A stretch of 63,629 nucleotides of DNA from Nocardia cyriacigeorgica (GCF_010868145.1 NZ_JAAGUY010000030.1:1-63629), one strand, 5' to 3'. Numbered from the stretch's first letter, positions 1-9,067 are shown. A program made the numbers and translations. The notes: generated from the letters alone by a model not told the origin.

Positions 1-135
1 GAAACCGGCACCCGCACCCGCACCGTCCGCCCCGCCACCACCCCCGCCCTACGAACCGAGATCACCCGCCTGCTCGACCACGCCGAGACCGAATACCGCG
101 AATACATCGAGGACCTGGGCGAATTCACACGCTGA
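1..135 (+). CDS. C-terminal fragment of an unidentified protein (5' end outside window)
   Basis: An open frame enters the window at base 1 and ends at TGA 133-135, giving the last 44 residues of a protein. The fragment is Thr/Arg-rich at first and then acidic and helical (LLDHAETEYREYIEDLGEF). I do not recognise the family. It does not look like the end of Cas2e or Cas1e, and it is not on the strand expected for relA, which normally follows apt in relatives. The stop lies only 13 bp before the leader-distal end of the CRISPR array, so the gene may belong to a CRISPR-associated insertion, but this cannot be tested without the upstream sequence. Confidence 0.5.
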   Translation, partial: ETGTRTRTVRPATTPALRTEITRLLDHAETEYREYIEDLGEFTR

Positions 136-148
136 TCCACAGGGCACG

Positions 149-1577
149 GGCTCATCCCCGCGCGTGCGGGGAGCGCTGTAGGAGTCCGACACCTTCGTTC
201 CCGCCGGAGGGCTCATCCCCGCGCGTGCGGGGAGCGCATCCTGGATATCTTCCTGCTCGTCTGGACCCTGGGCTCATCCCCGCGCGTGCGGGGAGCGCAC
301 GATCCGCGTCGAGGAGAAGGACGCGTACCGGCTCATCCCCGCGCGTGCGGGGAGCGCTCATTCCGTAGTAGAACGGCCACATCTTGATCGGGCTCATCCC
401 CGCGCGTGCGGGGAGCGCAGCACGATCCCGACCGGCGACGGGTGCGCGCCGGGCTCATCCCCGCGCGTGCGGGGAGCGCGTGAATGCAGCGCGCAGCGTG
501 ACCCCCGACGTGGGCTCATCCCCGCGCGTGCGGGGAGCGCGTCGACCACCTCGGCAAGGCAGCCGGGCACGGGGGCTCATCCCCGCGCGTGCGGGGAGCG
601 CGCAATTGTCGTGACTGGCGAAGGTCGCGCCTCGGGCTCATCCCCGCGCGTGCGGGGAGCGCCGAGATCTGTTCGGCGATCTCGTGCGGGGCGAGGGCTC
701 ATCCCCGCGCGTGCGGGGAGCGCGTCATCGCCGCGACCGCCGCGCCGCCGGTGGGGGGCTCATCCCCGCGCGTGCGGGGAGCGCTCGACCCCGGGCCATC
801 GCGTGACGCTGGTCACGGGCTCATCCCCGCGCGTGCGGGGAGCGCTCCTGGCGGCGCATGCGCCGATACACGCGCACGGGCTCATCCCCGCGCGTGCGGG
901 GAGCGCATTGGCGCGGGCGCAGCTCGGCGCCCCGCGTAGGGCTCATCCCCGCGCGTGCGGGGAGCGCGACGACATCGCACTCGCAGCGATGCATTATCGG
1001 GGCTCATCCCCGCGCGTGCGGGGAGCGCGTTGGGCGGCGGCTCGTTTGTTGGCTTGCTGGGGGCTCATCCCCGCGCGTGCGGGGAGCGCAACTCTTGCTG
1101 CAGAATCTGGCGGGGCGCCCGGGGCTCATCCCCGCGCGTGCGGGGAGCGCCTCGGCCGCCTCAGCCTTGCGGCGTCGCCGCTGGGCTCATCCCCGCGCGT
1201 GCGGGGAGCGCTCGCGGCGTGAACCATGGTCGGGCCGGGTAGCGGGCTCATCCCCGCGCGTGCGGGGAGCGCGTTGCTCATGCGGCCGGCCCGCATGTCG
1301 GCGAGGGCTCATCCCCGCGCGTGCGGGGAGCGCTTGCCTGGGAGGGAGGGTGTTTCGGCGGGCTTGGGCTCATCCCCGCGCGTGCGGGGAGCGCCGGGCG
1401 GATATCGCCGAGGCGTTCGCGGTGGCGGGCTCATCCCCGCGCGTGCGGGGAGCGCTCGGACGCCCAAGCCAAGGTTGATCTGGATGGGGGCTCATCCCCG
1501 CGCGTGCGGGGAGCGCCGTTTGCGCCAGTCGTCGATGCGGCGGTAGCCGGGCTCATCCCCGCGCGTGCGGGGAGCGC
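149..1577 (-). CRISPR. Type I-E-like CRISPR array, 24 repeats and 23 spacers
   Basis: Twenty-four copies of a 28-bp repeat start at 149, 210, 271, 330, 391 and then every 61 bp to 1550. On the plus strand each begins GGCTCATCCCC and ends GCGGGGAGCGC. I read all copies as identical, including both terminal ones. Spacers are 33 bp except the third (299-329), which is 31 bp. The complement has the usual I-E layout, with CCCCGC/GCGGGG arms and an 8-base 3' handle ATGAGCC(C), so crRNA is read on the minus strand and the newest spacers are on the right. The base before the 28-mer is G on the plus strand everywhere except before repeat 4, where it is C. No cas gene lies in the window. Spacer origins are unknown. 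Confidence 0.97.
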
Positions 1578-1659
1578 ACTTCCTGACCAGGCACTCTACC
1601 CACCGGTAGCCGAAATTTCGTTCACTTTGGTCACCTCCGTGGCCTGCTGCGGAGTGCGC
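1578..1659 (-). promoter_or_regulatory. Putative CRISPR leader between apt and the array
   Basis: This is the 82 bp between the apt stop codon and the first (leader-proximal) repeat in crRNA orientation. It is more AT-rich than its surroundings and holds a perfect 10-bp palindrome CGAAATTTCG at 1611-1620 and an inverted CTAC/GTAG pair at 1596-1609. On the minus strand a -10-like TAGAGT occupies 1598-1593, which would start transcription about 8-10 nt before the first repeat. No good -35 is visible. Because apt is on the same strand immediately upstream, read-through from the apt operon could also supply pre-crRNA. The leader role is inferred from repeat orientation. Confidence 0.6.
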
Positions 1660-2238
1660 TCAGACGGTGACGATCGACGTCAGCGGGTAATCACCCTGAC
1701 GCTTGCGCCCACCGAGCGATTCCAGTTCAAGAACGACCGCAGCCGCGACGATCTCGGCTCCGGCCTGGGTGAACAGGTCGGCCGCGGCAGCGAGGGTGCC
1801 GCCGGTGGCGAGGACGTCGTCGAGGAGCAGAATCTTGCGGCCGGCCAGATCGACGCCGTCGGCGGGGATCTCCAGAGCCGCCTTACCGTATTCGAGGTCG
1901 TATTCGCGGGTGACGACCGGCGGCGGCAGTTTGCCCGCCTTGCGTACGGCGAGCACACCGGTACCGAGGGTGGCGGCCACGCCAGCGCCGAGCAGGAAGC
2001 CGCGGGCGTCGACAGCAGCGACCAGGTCGGCATCGGGGGCGCTGGCGGCGAGGCAGTCGATGACGGTGCGAAAGCCTTCGGGATCAGCGAAGACGGGGGT
2101 GAGGTCGGCGAAGCGGACGCCGGGCTCCGGGAAATCGTCGCGCCAGCGGGTCAGCTTCTGGACGACCCCCGCGGCCTTGCTTGTCCGCTCGGCGACTGCG
2201 TCGTCGGATTCGATCGCCGCGTGCTTGCTCATCGACAC
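1660..2238 (-). CDS. apt: Adenine phosphoribosyltransferase
   Basis: Cytosolic purine-salvage enzyme that makes AMP from adenine and PRPP. The 192-residue product carries the PRPP-binding signature LLLDDVLATGGTL at about residues 138-150, the upstream DARGF motif near 77-81 and the REYDLEYG segment that closes over the active site. The N-terminus is somewhat longer than in E. coli Apt, and an ATG four residues in is an alternative start. It is the last gene of the conserved block yajC-secD-secF-lipoprotein-apt, the same order as M. tuberculosis Rv2588c-Rv2584c. There relA follows; here the CRISPR leader and array follow instead. Confidence 0.96.
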   Translation of the reverse strand: MSMSKHAAIESDDAVAERTSKAAGVVQKLTRWRDDFPEPGVRFADLTPVFADPEGFRTVIDCLAASAPDADLVAAVDARGFLLGAGVAATLGTGVLAVRKAGKLPPPVVTREYDLEYGKAALEIPADGVDLAGRKILLLDDVLATGGTLAAAADLFTQAGAEIVAAAVVLELESLGGRKRQGDYPLTSIVTV

Positions 2239-2270
2239 CTCTCCATAGTCACATCACCCACAACACCTTG

Positions 2271-4001
2271 TCACCGCTTCAGTACCCACCGGTCCATGTT
2301 CCAACCGGTACCCGCCTGGGTGGGGGCCGCGATGCCGTTCTGCAAACCGCCGCCGAAGGCGATGGTGCGCGGCGTGGCGAACAACGGGATGCTCGGCATC
2401 TGCGCCCACAGCAGGTTCTCGGCTTCGGTGAGCAGATTCAGCCGTGCGGTCGAGTTGTCATCGGCCGCAAGCTGATCGGTGATCGCATCGTAACGGCCGT
2501 TACCGAATCGCCCGAAATTCAGCCCGCTACCGGTCCGCAACGCGCTGGTCGCGGCCACACCGTCCAACGAGCCCGCGGGGCCGGGAACACCGGCGGTACC
2601 GGCCAGCACGGCATCTACTCCGCCCGCGGCCAACTGCGAGGCGCGGAAATCGGGCGCACCCGCATCGACCACAGTGATACCTGCGGGTTTGCAGGATTCG
2701 GCGATCGTGGCGATGGTGCGTGCGCGGCGATCATCGGGGGTCTGATAGCCGACGCGAATGGTCAGTTCCGGTGCCCCAGCTGCCGCGAGGGCCGCCTTCG
2801 ACCCCTCGATGTCGGCGGCGAGGAAAGGCTCGGCGGCGCCGGAGACAGCCGGATAGTAGAGCGAATCCTGTTGGACGATATGGGAGTTCAGCGGACCCGA
2901 GCCCAGGCCGGATTCCGGCGCCTCCGGCACCTTGCCGATCTCGTCGAACAGGGCACGGCGCGGCACGCACAGGGCAAGGGCACGCCGGGCATCGACCGAG
3001 GCGAGTACGCCACCGGTTGACAGCACCAGTTGCTCGGCGCCGCGTCCAGGCACCTGCTGCACGGAGAAGCCACCCAGGTCGAGATCCTTGACCGACCCGG
3101 CCCCGATATCGACCACGCTCACCGCACCCTCGCCCACCTTGGCCGCCAAATCCGTCGACTTGGGCCACACCACGACCCGGCCGGTCTCGGGCTTATTGCC
3201 CCACCAGCGTTCGTTGGCCACCAGAACCAGGCCTTCGTCCGCAGTGAACGACTCGATCCGGTACGGCCCCGACGAGGGGAACCGGCTCGCGTCGAACTCG
3301 CCCGGCGCCAGCGTCCAGCCGCTGTTCCAGAAATCGGCCAACCGCTGGATGGCACTCGGATCGCCCGATTGCATCGCCGACACCACGTTCGGCACGTTCG
3401 CCGCCCGCGCCGCGATATGGGCAGGCATCAGCTCGCCCGCGGTGAACAGGTTCCGCCAGTCGAGGTAGCGGCGGTCCGGCCGGAACACGACCGTGGCGTC
3501 CTTGGACCCGGGCAGGCATTCCACCCGCTCGATGTCCTCGTATCCGGCGGTGCTCGCAGCGTCGAACAGCGGCAGCGGACCACCGTCGCCGGGCCTGGTG
3601 AACCGGCCGCTGCGGGCCGCCCAGGCCAGGATCAGGTCGTCACACGAGGTGGGTACGCCATCGGAATAGACACCGTCGGGATTGAGCCGGTACTGGATGG
3701 TCTGCGACTCCCCCGGCACCTCCTTGGCCGTGCCGACATCGGTGTCGGCGATCTGCTGGCCGTCGGGGCCGGTATAGAAGAAGCCGGTCAGTACCCGCCC
3801 GAACACCGCGGTGGCGCCGGTGCTCGCGCCGAGCGTGCTGCCGCCGTTGTAGCTGGCGACGGCCGCGTCGACGGCGAACCCGATGGACGGGACCTGGCTC
3901 TCACTCGAACATCCGGCCGCCAGCCCGGCCACCACCGCCCCGGCGACCGCGGCCGCGAGTAGGCGATGCGGCCGGCGCGCGAAACCTCGCGGCTGTCGCA
4001 T
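2271..4001 (-). CDS. ABC-type peptide-binding lipoprotein (family 5 solute-binding protein)
   Basis: Predicted extracytoplasmic substrate-binding lipoprotein of the DppA/OppA type, 576 residues. The N-terminus has Arg residues, a hydrophobic stretch and the lipobox LAAGC (Cys about residue 31), followed by a mature domain with family-5 features: an N-terminal lobe, a central GPYRIESF segment typical of SBP_bac_5, and a C-terminal lobe ending WNMDRWVLKR. No permease or ATPase genes are adjacent, so it either uses components encoded elsewhere or has another role in the envelope. It lies 18 bp downstream of secF, as Rv2585c does in M. tuberculosis. Peptide as the ligand is inference from the family. 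Confidence 0.9.
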   Translation of the reverse strand: MRQPRGFARRPHRLLAAAVAGAVVAGLAAGCSSESQVPSIGFAVDAAVASYNGGSTLGASTGATAVFGRVLTGFFYTGPDGQQIADTDVGTAKEVPGESQTIQYRLNPDGVYSDGVPTSCDDLILAWAARSGRFTRPGDGGPLPLFDAASTAGYEDIERVECLPGSKDATVVFRPDRRYLDWRNLFTAGELMPAHIAARAANVPNVVSAMQSGDPSAIQRLADFWNSGWTLAPGEFDASRFPSSGPYRIESFTADEGLVLVANERWWGNKPETGRVVVWPKSTDLAAKVGEGAVSVVDIGAGSVKDLDLGGFSVQQVPGRGAEQLVLSTGGVLASVDARRALALCVPRRALFDEIGKVPEAPESGLGSGPLNSHIVQQDSLYYPAVSGAAEPFLAADIEGSKAALAAAGAPELTIRVGYQTPDDRRARTIATIAESCKPAGITVVDAGAPDFRASQLAAGGVDAVLAGTAGVPGPAGSLDGVAATSALRTGSGLNFGRFGNGRYDAITDQLAADDNSTARLNLLTEAENLLWAQMPSIPLFATPRTIAFGGGLQNGIAAPTQAGTGWNMDRWVLKR

Positions 4002-4019
4002 GAACCGAACCCCCTGTCG

Positions 4020-5216
4020 TCAGTGGCTCTTCCGGTGTCGTTTTCCGCTCGGCCGAGCACCGGCGCGCGGGCCGGTGTCGCGGGTGCGTCGCGGTGTCTC
4101 GGAGACCTCGCGGCCTGCCGCGGACCCGGCGCGATGCTCACCCGCCGCTGCGGCCTTGGCACCCGCCGCACCGGAGCGCTTGGCCAGTACCTTCTTGGTG
4201 TGCGCGGCTACCGGGCCCCAGCGTTCCTTGATCGACACCAGCACCGGCACAGCGAAGAAGATCGAGGAGTACGCGCCGACGATCATGCCGACCAGCTGCA
4301 CCAGCGCCAGATCCTTCAGCGTGCCGACACCGAGCAGCCACACCGCGATGACCAGCATGCCGATGATGGGCAGGATGCCGATCACGGTGGTGTTGATCGA
4401 GCGCATCAGGGTCTGGTTGGCGGCGAGGTTCGCCTGTTCGGCGTAGGTGCGCCGGGTCAGATGCAGCACGCCGCGGGTGTTCTCCTCGACCTTGTCGAAC
4501 ACCACGACGTTGTCGTAGAGCACGAAACCGAGGATGGTCAGCAAACCGATCACCGCGGCAGGGGTGACCTCGAACCCGACCAGCGAATAGATACCCGCGG
4601 TGACGACCAGGTTGAAGAACAGCGACGAGATCGCAGCGATCGACATATCTCGTTCGAAGCGAATCGCGATATAGATCATCGTCAAGACGACGAAGACCAG
4701 CAGCGCGATCACCGCCTGTCTGGTGATCTGACTGCCCCAGGTCTCGCTGATCTCGGCGATGCTGATCGCGTTGCGCGTCACCTCGCCGTCAGCGTTCTTC
4801 GGCTGGAACTCGTCGAACAGAGCGGTCTGCAGCGCCACGGTCTGCTCCAGATCCAAGCTCTCGGAACGGACCTGGATGGTCGCGGAGTCGCCAGAACCGA
4901 CCTTCTGCACCGTGACCGGCTCATGGCCGATCGTTTCGGTGTAGACGTCCTCGACCTGCTGGGTGGTCGCGGTGTCGGAGGCGGGCAACTGGATGCGCGA
5001 ACCACCCGCGAAATCAATGCCGAGGGTGAAGCCGCGCACGGCGATGCTCAGCAGCGACAGCAACAGGAACGCCGCGCTCAGCATGTAGAAGAACCGGCGA
5101 CGGCCGACGATCTCGAAACCACCGGTACCGGTGTAGAGACGTTCGAAGAAGCCGTGCTTCGGGGCGGACGGACGGTTGGGGGCGTCCGGTTCCAGAGTCG
5201 GGCTCGAAGTGCTCAT
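4020..5216 (-). CDS. secF: Protein translocase subunit SecF
   Basis: Membrane subunit of the SecDF complex, which uses the proton-motive force to help SecYEG-exported proteins complete translocation. The 398 residues begin with a cytoplasmic tail, then a first membrane segment, the FTLGIDFAGGSRIQ motif typical of SecF, a periplasmic domain, and five further membrane helices in the C-terminal half. The Lys/Arg/Ala-rich C-terminal tail is longer than in E. coli, as is common in actinobacteria. The start codon overlaps the secD stop by 4 bp (5213-5216), which indicates translational coupling. Confidence 0.97.
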   Translation of the reverse strand: MSTSSPTLEPDAPNRPSAPKHGFFERLYTGTGGFEIVGRRRFFYMLSAAFLLLSLLSIAVRGFTLGIDFAGGSRIQLPASDTATTQQVEDVYTETIGHEPVTVQKVGSGDSATIQVRSESLDLEQTVALQTALFDEFQPKNADGEVTRNAISIAEISETWGSQITRQAVIALLVFVVLTMIYIAIRFERDMSIAAISSLFFNLVVTAGIYSLVGFEVTPAAVIGLLTILGFVLYDNVVVFDKVEENTRGVLHLTRRTYAEQANLAANQTLMRSINTTVIGILPIIGMLVIAVWLLGVGTLKDLALVQLVGMIVGAYSSIFFAVPVLVSIKERWGPVAAHTKKVLAKRSGAAGAKAAAAGEHRAGSAAGREVSETPRRTRDTGPRAGARPSGKRHRKSH

Positions 5217-6928
5217 CGTGCGGTCTCCTTCACCAGCGCCGGTCCGCCCGCGCCGCGTTCCCTGGCTATCTGTTGCATCACGCCGAGACCGTTCACCGAC
5301 GGTTTCGCCCAGAACGGCGACCGTGAGGCCAGCATCATCAGCGGTGCGGTGACCAGATAGAGCACGATCACGTCGAGCACGGTCGTGAGGCCGAGGGTGA
5401 AGGCGAAGCCCTTGACCTGCCCGGCGGCCAGGATGTAGAGGACGACGGCCGCGATCAGGCTGACCGTCTTACCCGAGAGGTTGGTGCGCTGCGCACGGGC
5501 CCAGCCGCGGGGTACCGCGGAACGGAAGCTGCGGCCCTCACGCATCTCGTCCTTGATGCGTTCGAAGAACACGACGAACGAGTCGGCGGTCATACCGATA
5601 CCGATGATCAGACCGGCGATACCGGCCAGGTCGAGGGTGAACCCGATCCAGCGGCCGAGCAGCACGATCAGGCCGTACACCGCGAATCCGGCCGCGACCA
5701 GCGACAATCCCGCCAGGAAACCGAGCATCCGATAGTAGAGCAGGCAGTACAGCAGCACCACGACCATGCCGATCGCACCGGCGATCAAACCCGCGCGCAG
5801 TGAGGACAGACCGAGTGTCGCCGAAACCGTTTCGGCCTCCGAGGTCTGGAACGACAGCGGGAGCGAGCCGTACTTCAGCGTGTTGGCCAGCTCCTTGGCA
5901 CTCGAGGCGGTGAAGTTGCCCGAGATCTGCGTGCTACCACCCTGCTGCGGGCCCTGCTGCACCACCGGCGCGCTGACCACCTGCGAGTCGAGCACGAACG
6001 CCACTCGCTTGTAGACGTATTCACCGGTGAGATCGGCCCACGCCTCGCTGCCACTGGACTTGAACTCCAGGGTGACTTCGTGGCGTGCCTGCTGCTGGTT
6101 CAGACCGGAGGTGGCGTCCTTGATCTCTTGGCCGTCGATACGGCTCGGACCGAGCAGGTAAACCTCGGTGCCATCCGTTGAACACGTCACCAGCGGCTTG
6201 GTGGGATCGTCGTTACCGGCCAGCGGATCCGGCTTGCTGCAATCCATCGACGCCATTGCGGCCTGCTGCGTCGCCGGGTCGTCGCTCTGCCGGATCGCCT
6301 TGGCAGCCGTGATCTCCTGCTGTGTCTGCTCCTGCGGCGTCAGATCCGCATCGTCAGCAGGCGGTGCCGGCGGCTGCGTCGGTTCGGTCGGCGCCTGCGC
6401 GGGGAACACCCGGTTCTGCGGCACGGGCGCCTGCCCGGTCGCCGGTGCGGGCGCGGTGCCACCGGGAGCGGGCGCGGGTGCCTGACCGGTCGTGCCGGGG
6501 GTGGGCGCCGGAGCGCCCTGGCCGGGCTGCGGCGTCTGCGCACCGGTCGCGGGCGCGGCCTGCAGGACGGGGCGGATGTAGAGCTTGGCGGTGGTGGCCA
6601 GCGAGCGTGCCTGCTGGCTGTCGTCGCCGGGCACGGTGATCACCAGATTGTCGCCATCGATGACGACCTCGGATCCCGAGACACCGAGACCGTTGACACG
6701 GTTCTCGATGATGCCCTGAGCCTGCTTCAGGCTGTCCTGGCTCGGCTTGCTGCCGTCCGGCGTGCGGGCGGTCAGCGTGACCCGGGTGCCACCCTGCAGG
6801 TCGATGCCGAGCTTGGGTGTCGGGGATTTGTCACCGGTGAAGAACACCAGCGCGTAGATCACGGCCAGCAGCGCGGCATAGACACCGAGCAACCTGAACG
6901 GATGCGCCGATCCCTGGGAAGGTGGCAC
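5213..6928 (-). CDS. secD: Protein translocase subunit SecD
   Basis: Partner of SecF in the SecDF translocation motor. It starts at GTG 6928 with an AGGAG 10 bases upstream. The 571 residues show an N-terminal membrane helix, the KLGIDLQGGTRVTL motif, a large periplasmic P1 region and six membrane helices in all, with an IGIGMTADSFVVFFERIKDE motif in the C-terminal half. Between about residues 115 and 190 there is a long Pro/Ala/Gly-rich low-complexity insertion in the exported region. Similar linkers occur in mycobacterial SecD; its function is unknown. It is preceded by yajC and coupled to secF. Confidence 0.97.
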   Translation of the reverse strand: MPPSQGSAHPFRLLGVYAALLAVIYALVFFTGDKSPTPKLGIDLQGGTRVTLTARTPDGSKPSQDSLKQAQGIIENRVNGLGVSGSEVVIDGDNLVITVPGDDSQQARSLATTAKLYIRPVLQAAPATGAQTPQPGQGAPAPTPGTTGQAPAPAPGGTAPAPATGQAPVPQNRVFPAQAPTEPTQPPAPPADDADLTPQEQTQQEITAAKAIRQSDDPATQQAAMASMDCSKPDPLAGNDDPTKPLVTCSTDGTEVYLLGPSRIDGQEIKDATSGLNQQQARHEVTLEFKSSGSEAWADLTGEYVYKRVAFVLDSQVVSAPVVQQGPQQGGSTQISGNFTASSAKELANTLKYGSLPLSFQTSEAETVSATLGLSSLRAGLIAGAIGMVVVLLYCLLYYRMLGFLAGLSLVAAGFAVYGLIVLLGRWIGFTLDLAGIAGLIIGIGMTADSFVVFFERIKDEMREGRSFRSAVPRGWARAQRTNLSGKTVSLIAAVVLYILAAGQVKGFAFTLGLTTVLDVIVLYLVTAPLMMLASRSPFWAKPSVNGLGVMQQIARERGAGGPALVKETAR

Positions 6929-7038
6929 AGTTGGTCATCTCCTAGGCGGAAGTCGAGGTGGAACAGGCGGGACACACGCCGATGACGCCGGGTGCCGTGC
7001 GGTGTCCGCAGGTGGGCATCCGGCGCGTACGCGGACGG

Positions 7039-7395
7039 TCAGTCCTTGGTCAGCCGGGTTTCGGTCTGCTCGGCGGTTTCCTCGGTGGTGGTACCGGGCG
7101 CCTCATCGGCCTCGGTGTCACCGGTCGTCTCATCGGCCTCGTCGTCGATGCGAACCTCACGGATCGCCTGACGCAGCCAGGTGGTGACGACCTCCTCGGC
7201 GATCTCGAGGTCGACGGTCGTTTCATCAGCCTCGACCACGGTGCCGTACAGACCCGACGTGGTGATGACCTGGTCGCCGACCTTCAGGCCTTCCTGCATC
7301 GTGGCGACCTTCTCGGCTTCCCGCTTCTGGCGGCGGACACCGAGGAACATCGGTACGAGCAGGGCTACCAGCAGCAGCGGAAACAGCAGTTCCAT
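7039..7395 (-). CDS. yajC: Preprotein translocase subunit YajC
   Basis: Small single-span membrane protein that associates with SecDF. The 118 residues consist of an N-terminal helix (MELLFPLLLVALLVPMFLG), a basic stretch RRQKREAEK, the conserved core GLKVGDQVITTSGLYGTVVE, and an acidic Glu/Thr/Asp-rich tail of about 40 residues. It lies 110 bp upstream of secD on the same strand and is the first gene of the yajC-secD-secF-lipoprotein-apt set. The acidic tail is common in actinobacterial homologues and is not diagnostic. Confidence 0.95.
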   Translation of the reverse strand: MELLFPLLLVALLVPMFLGVRRQKREAEKVATMQEGLKVGDQVITTSGLYGTVVEADETTVDLEIAEEVVTTWLRQAIREVRIDDEADETTGDTEADEAPGTTTEETAEQTETRLTKD

Positions 7396-7529
7396 CGTCG
7401 AAGTCAGTCCCTAGTCTGTGGGTGGGAATGGACAGGTACTCACACAGTCTGCCAGCTTCGGTCACCGGCACCACACCCGCACACCCTGGAGGGACGTGCG
7501 AGCCATCCTGCACGGTAGCGCGCGGCAGC

Positions 7530-7563
7530 GAGCCCCGCGACCGAAACATCGGTGGCGGGGCTC
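7530..7563. terminator. Hairpin terminator candidate after the monooxygenase gene
   Basis: Inverted repeat with outer arms GAGCCCCGC/GCGGGGCTC (9 bp) and an inner ACCGA/TCGGT stem around an AACA loop. It sits 14 bp beyond the monooxygenase stop codon in its direction of transcription. There is no T-run, so it would be an atypical actinobacterial terminator. Confidence 0.6.
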
Positions 7564-7576
7564 GGGTGCGGACATA

Positions 7577-9067
7577 TCAGGCGCTGTGGCCGTAGCTGTA
7601 GTCGTCGAGCGGGAAGCTCACCGCTTCCCGGTGCGCGTTGACGGTGCTGGTCGGGCGCAGCAGGGCCGCCTCACCATGCTGGTTGAAGTAGTAACTGCGT
7701 GCGGTGGCGCAGTCACCGCCGTAGAACACCGAGTTGTCGAGTTTGGTGGTCACACGGTCGAGGAACTCGGTGTTGGCACGCTCGGTGACCTCGAAGGTGG
7801 TCTCGCCACGACGGAACAGCTCGGCGAACAGCCTGCCCATATGCTTCATCTGCGCCTCGATGGTGGTGAAGTAGGACAGCCCGCTGTAGGAATAGGGGCT
7901 GTTGAGGCTGAGGAAGTTGGGGAACTTGGGCACGGTGATGCCCTCGTAGGCCTGGAATCGGTTGTCGCGCCAGAACTTTCCGAGGTTCACCCCGTCGCGT
8001 CCGATGATCTCGATGGCCGGGAAGTTCACATCCCACAGGTTGAACCCGGTGGCGAGGATGAGGGTGTCGATCTCGGTCTTGTGACCATCGGCGGTGACGA
8101 TGCCGTCGGGTTCGATCCGCTCGATCGAGTTGGTTTCCAACCGGACATGCGGTTCGTTGAAGGTCGTGAAGTAATGGTTGGAGAAGGTGGGTCGCTTACA
8201 GCCGAAGTCGTAGTGCGGGGTGAGCTGTTTGCGGATCTCCGGATCGCGGACTTGGGCACGCAGATGGGCCTTGGCCAGCAGCGCCGCACCCTTGTTCATG
8301 AGTTTGGCCTGCTTGAAGTGCAGGACGCCGACCACCATCAAAGCCTCGAGCATGCTGGTGTTGACCAGCCGCGCGGCCTTCTGCGTCACCGGCGCCGAGG
8401 CGAACAGCTTCTGCACCGGGGCAGGGATCGGCGCGTCCACCTTGGGCACCACCCAGATCGGGGTGCGCTGGAAGACGGTCAGCTCACGAACCTTCTTGGC
8501 CACCTCGGGGACCAGCTGCACGCCGGTGGCGCCGGTACCGATCACCGCGGCCTTGCGATCGGTGAGATCGACCTCGTCGTCCCACGCGGTGGTGTGGATG
8601 ATCTTGCCGGCGAAGGACTCGATACCGGGGAACGGCGGCGTGTAGGGCTGGGACAGGAAGCCGGTGGCGGCCAGCAGGTAGCGGCCGGTGAGGGTTTCCC
8701 CACCGGCGATGGAGACCACCCACTGCTGTTCTTCTTCGTCCCAGCGGGCGCCGTCGACGACGGTGCCGAAGCGCATCCGACGGCGTAGGCCGTACTTGTC
8801 GGCCACGTGCTCGGCGTACTTCTTCAACTCGGCACCCGGCGCGAACAGCCGCGACCAGTACGGGTTGGGTTCGAAGGAATAGGAATAGGTCACCGACGCG
8901 ATATCGACGGCAAGGCCCGGATACCGGTTCACATGCCAGGTACCGCCGAGATCGTCCTCGCGTTCCAGGATGACGAAATTACTCAGGCCGAGCCGGTCGA
9001 GCTCGATGCCCGCTCCCATTCCGCCGAAACCCGCACCGACCACGATCGCATCGAACTGAGGCGCCAC
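7577..9067 (-). CDS. Flavin-dependent Baeyer-Villiger-type monooxygenase
   Basis: NADPH- and FAD-dependent oxygenase expected to insert oxygen into ketones; the substrate cannot be told from the sequence. I start it at GTG 9067 because AGGAGG lies 6 bases upstream and the product then begins directly with the FAD-binding fold (IVVGAGFGGMGAG, residues 8-20). That gives 496 residues. The type I Baeyer-Villiger fingerprint FxGxxxHxxxW[PD] is present as FAGKIIHTTAWD, followed by the second nucleotide-binding motif VIGTGATGVQ. The gene is divergent from a TetR regulator with a perfect palindrome in the 72-bp gap, so repression by that regulator is likely. Confidence 0.93.
   Translation of the reverse strand: MAPQFDAIVVGAGFGGMGAGIELDRLGLSNFVILEREDDLGGTWHVNRYPGLAVDIASVTYSYSFEPNPYWSRLFAPGAELKKYAEHVADKYGLRRRMRFGTVVDGARWDEEEQQWVVSIAGGETLTGRYLLAATGFLSQPYTPPFPGIESFAGKIIHTTAWDDEVDLTDRKAAVIGTGATGVQLVPEVAKKVRELTVFQRTPIWVVPKVDAPIPAPVQKLFASAPVTQKAARLVNTSMLEALMVVGVLHFKQAKLMNKGAALLAKAHLRAQVRDPEIRKQLTPHYDFGCKRPTFSNHYFTTFNEPHVRLETNSIERIEPDGIVTADGHKTEIDTLILATGFNLWDVNFPAIEIIGRDGVNLGKFWRDNRFQAYEGITVPKFPNFLSLNSPYSYSGLSYFTTIEAQMKHMGRLFAELFRRGETTFEVTERANTEFLDRVTTKLDNSVFYGGDCATARSYYFNQHGEAALLRPTSTVNAHREAVSFPLDDYSYGHSA

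Noticed and set aside
1..135. C-terminus of Cas2e or Cas1e next to the array
   Set aside because: The 44 visible residues do not resemble either protein, and repeat orientation puts the leader on the other side of the array.
152..1546. Several overlapping open frames with repeated IPARAGSA or SPRVRGA peptides in the CRISPR region
   Set aside because: They are translations of the GC-rich repeats in three frames, with a 61-bp period and no initiation signals, and are not genes.
149..1577. Possible self-targeting spacers
   Set aside because: By eye I found no spacer matching the rest of the window. A whole-genome search is needed, so no claim is made.
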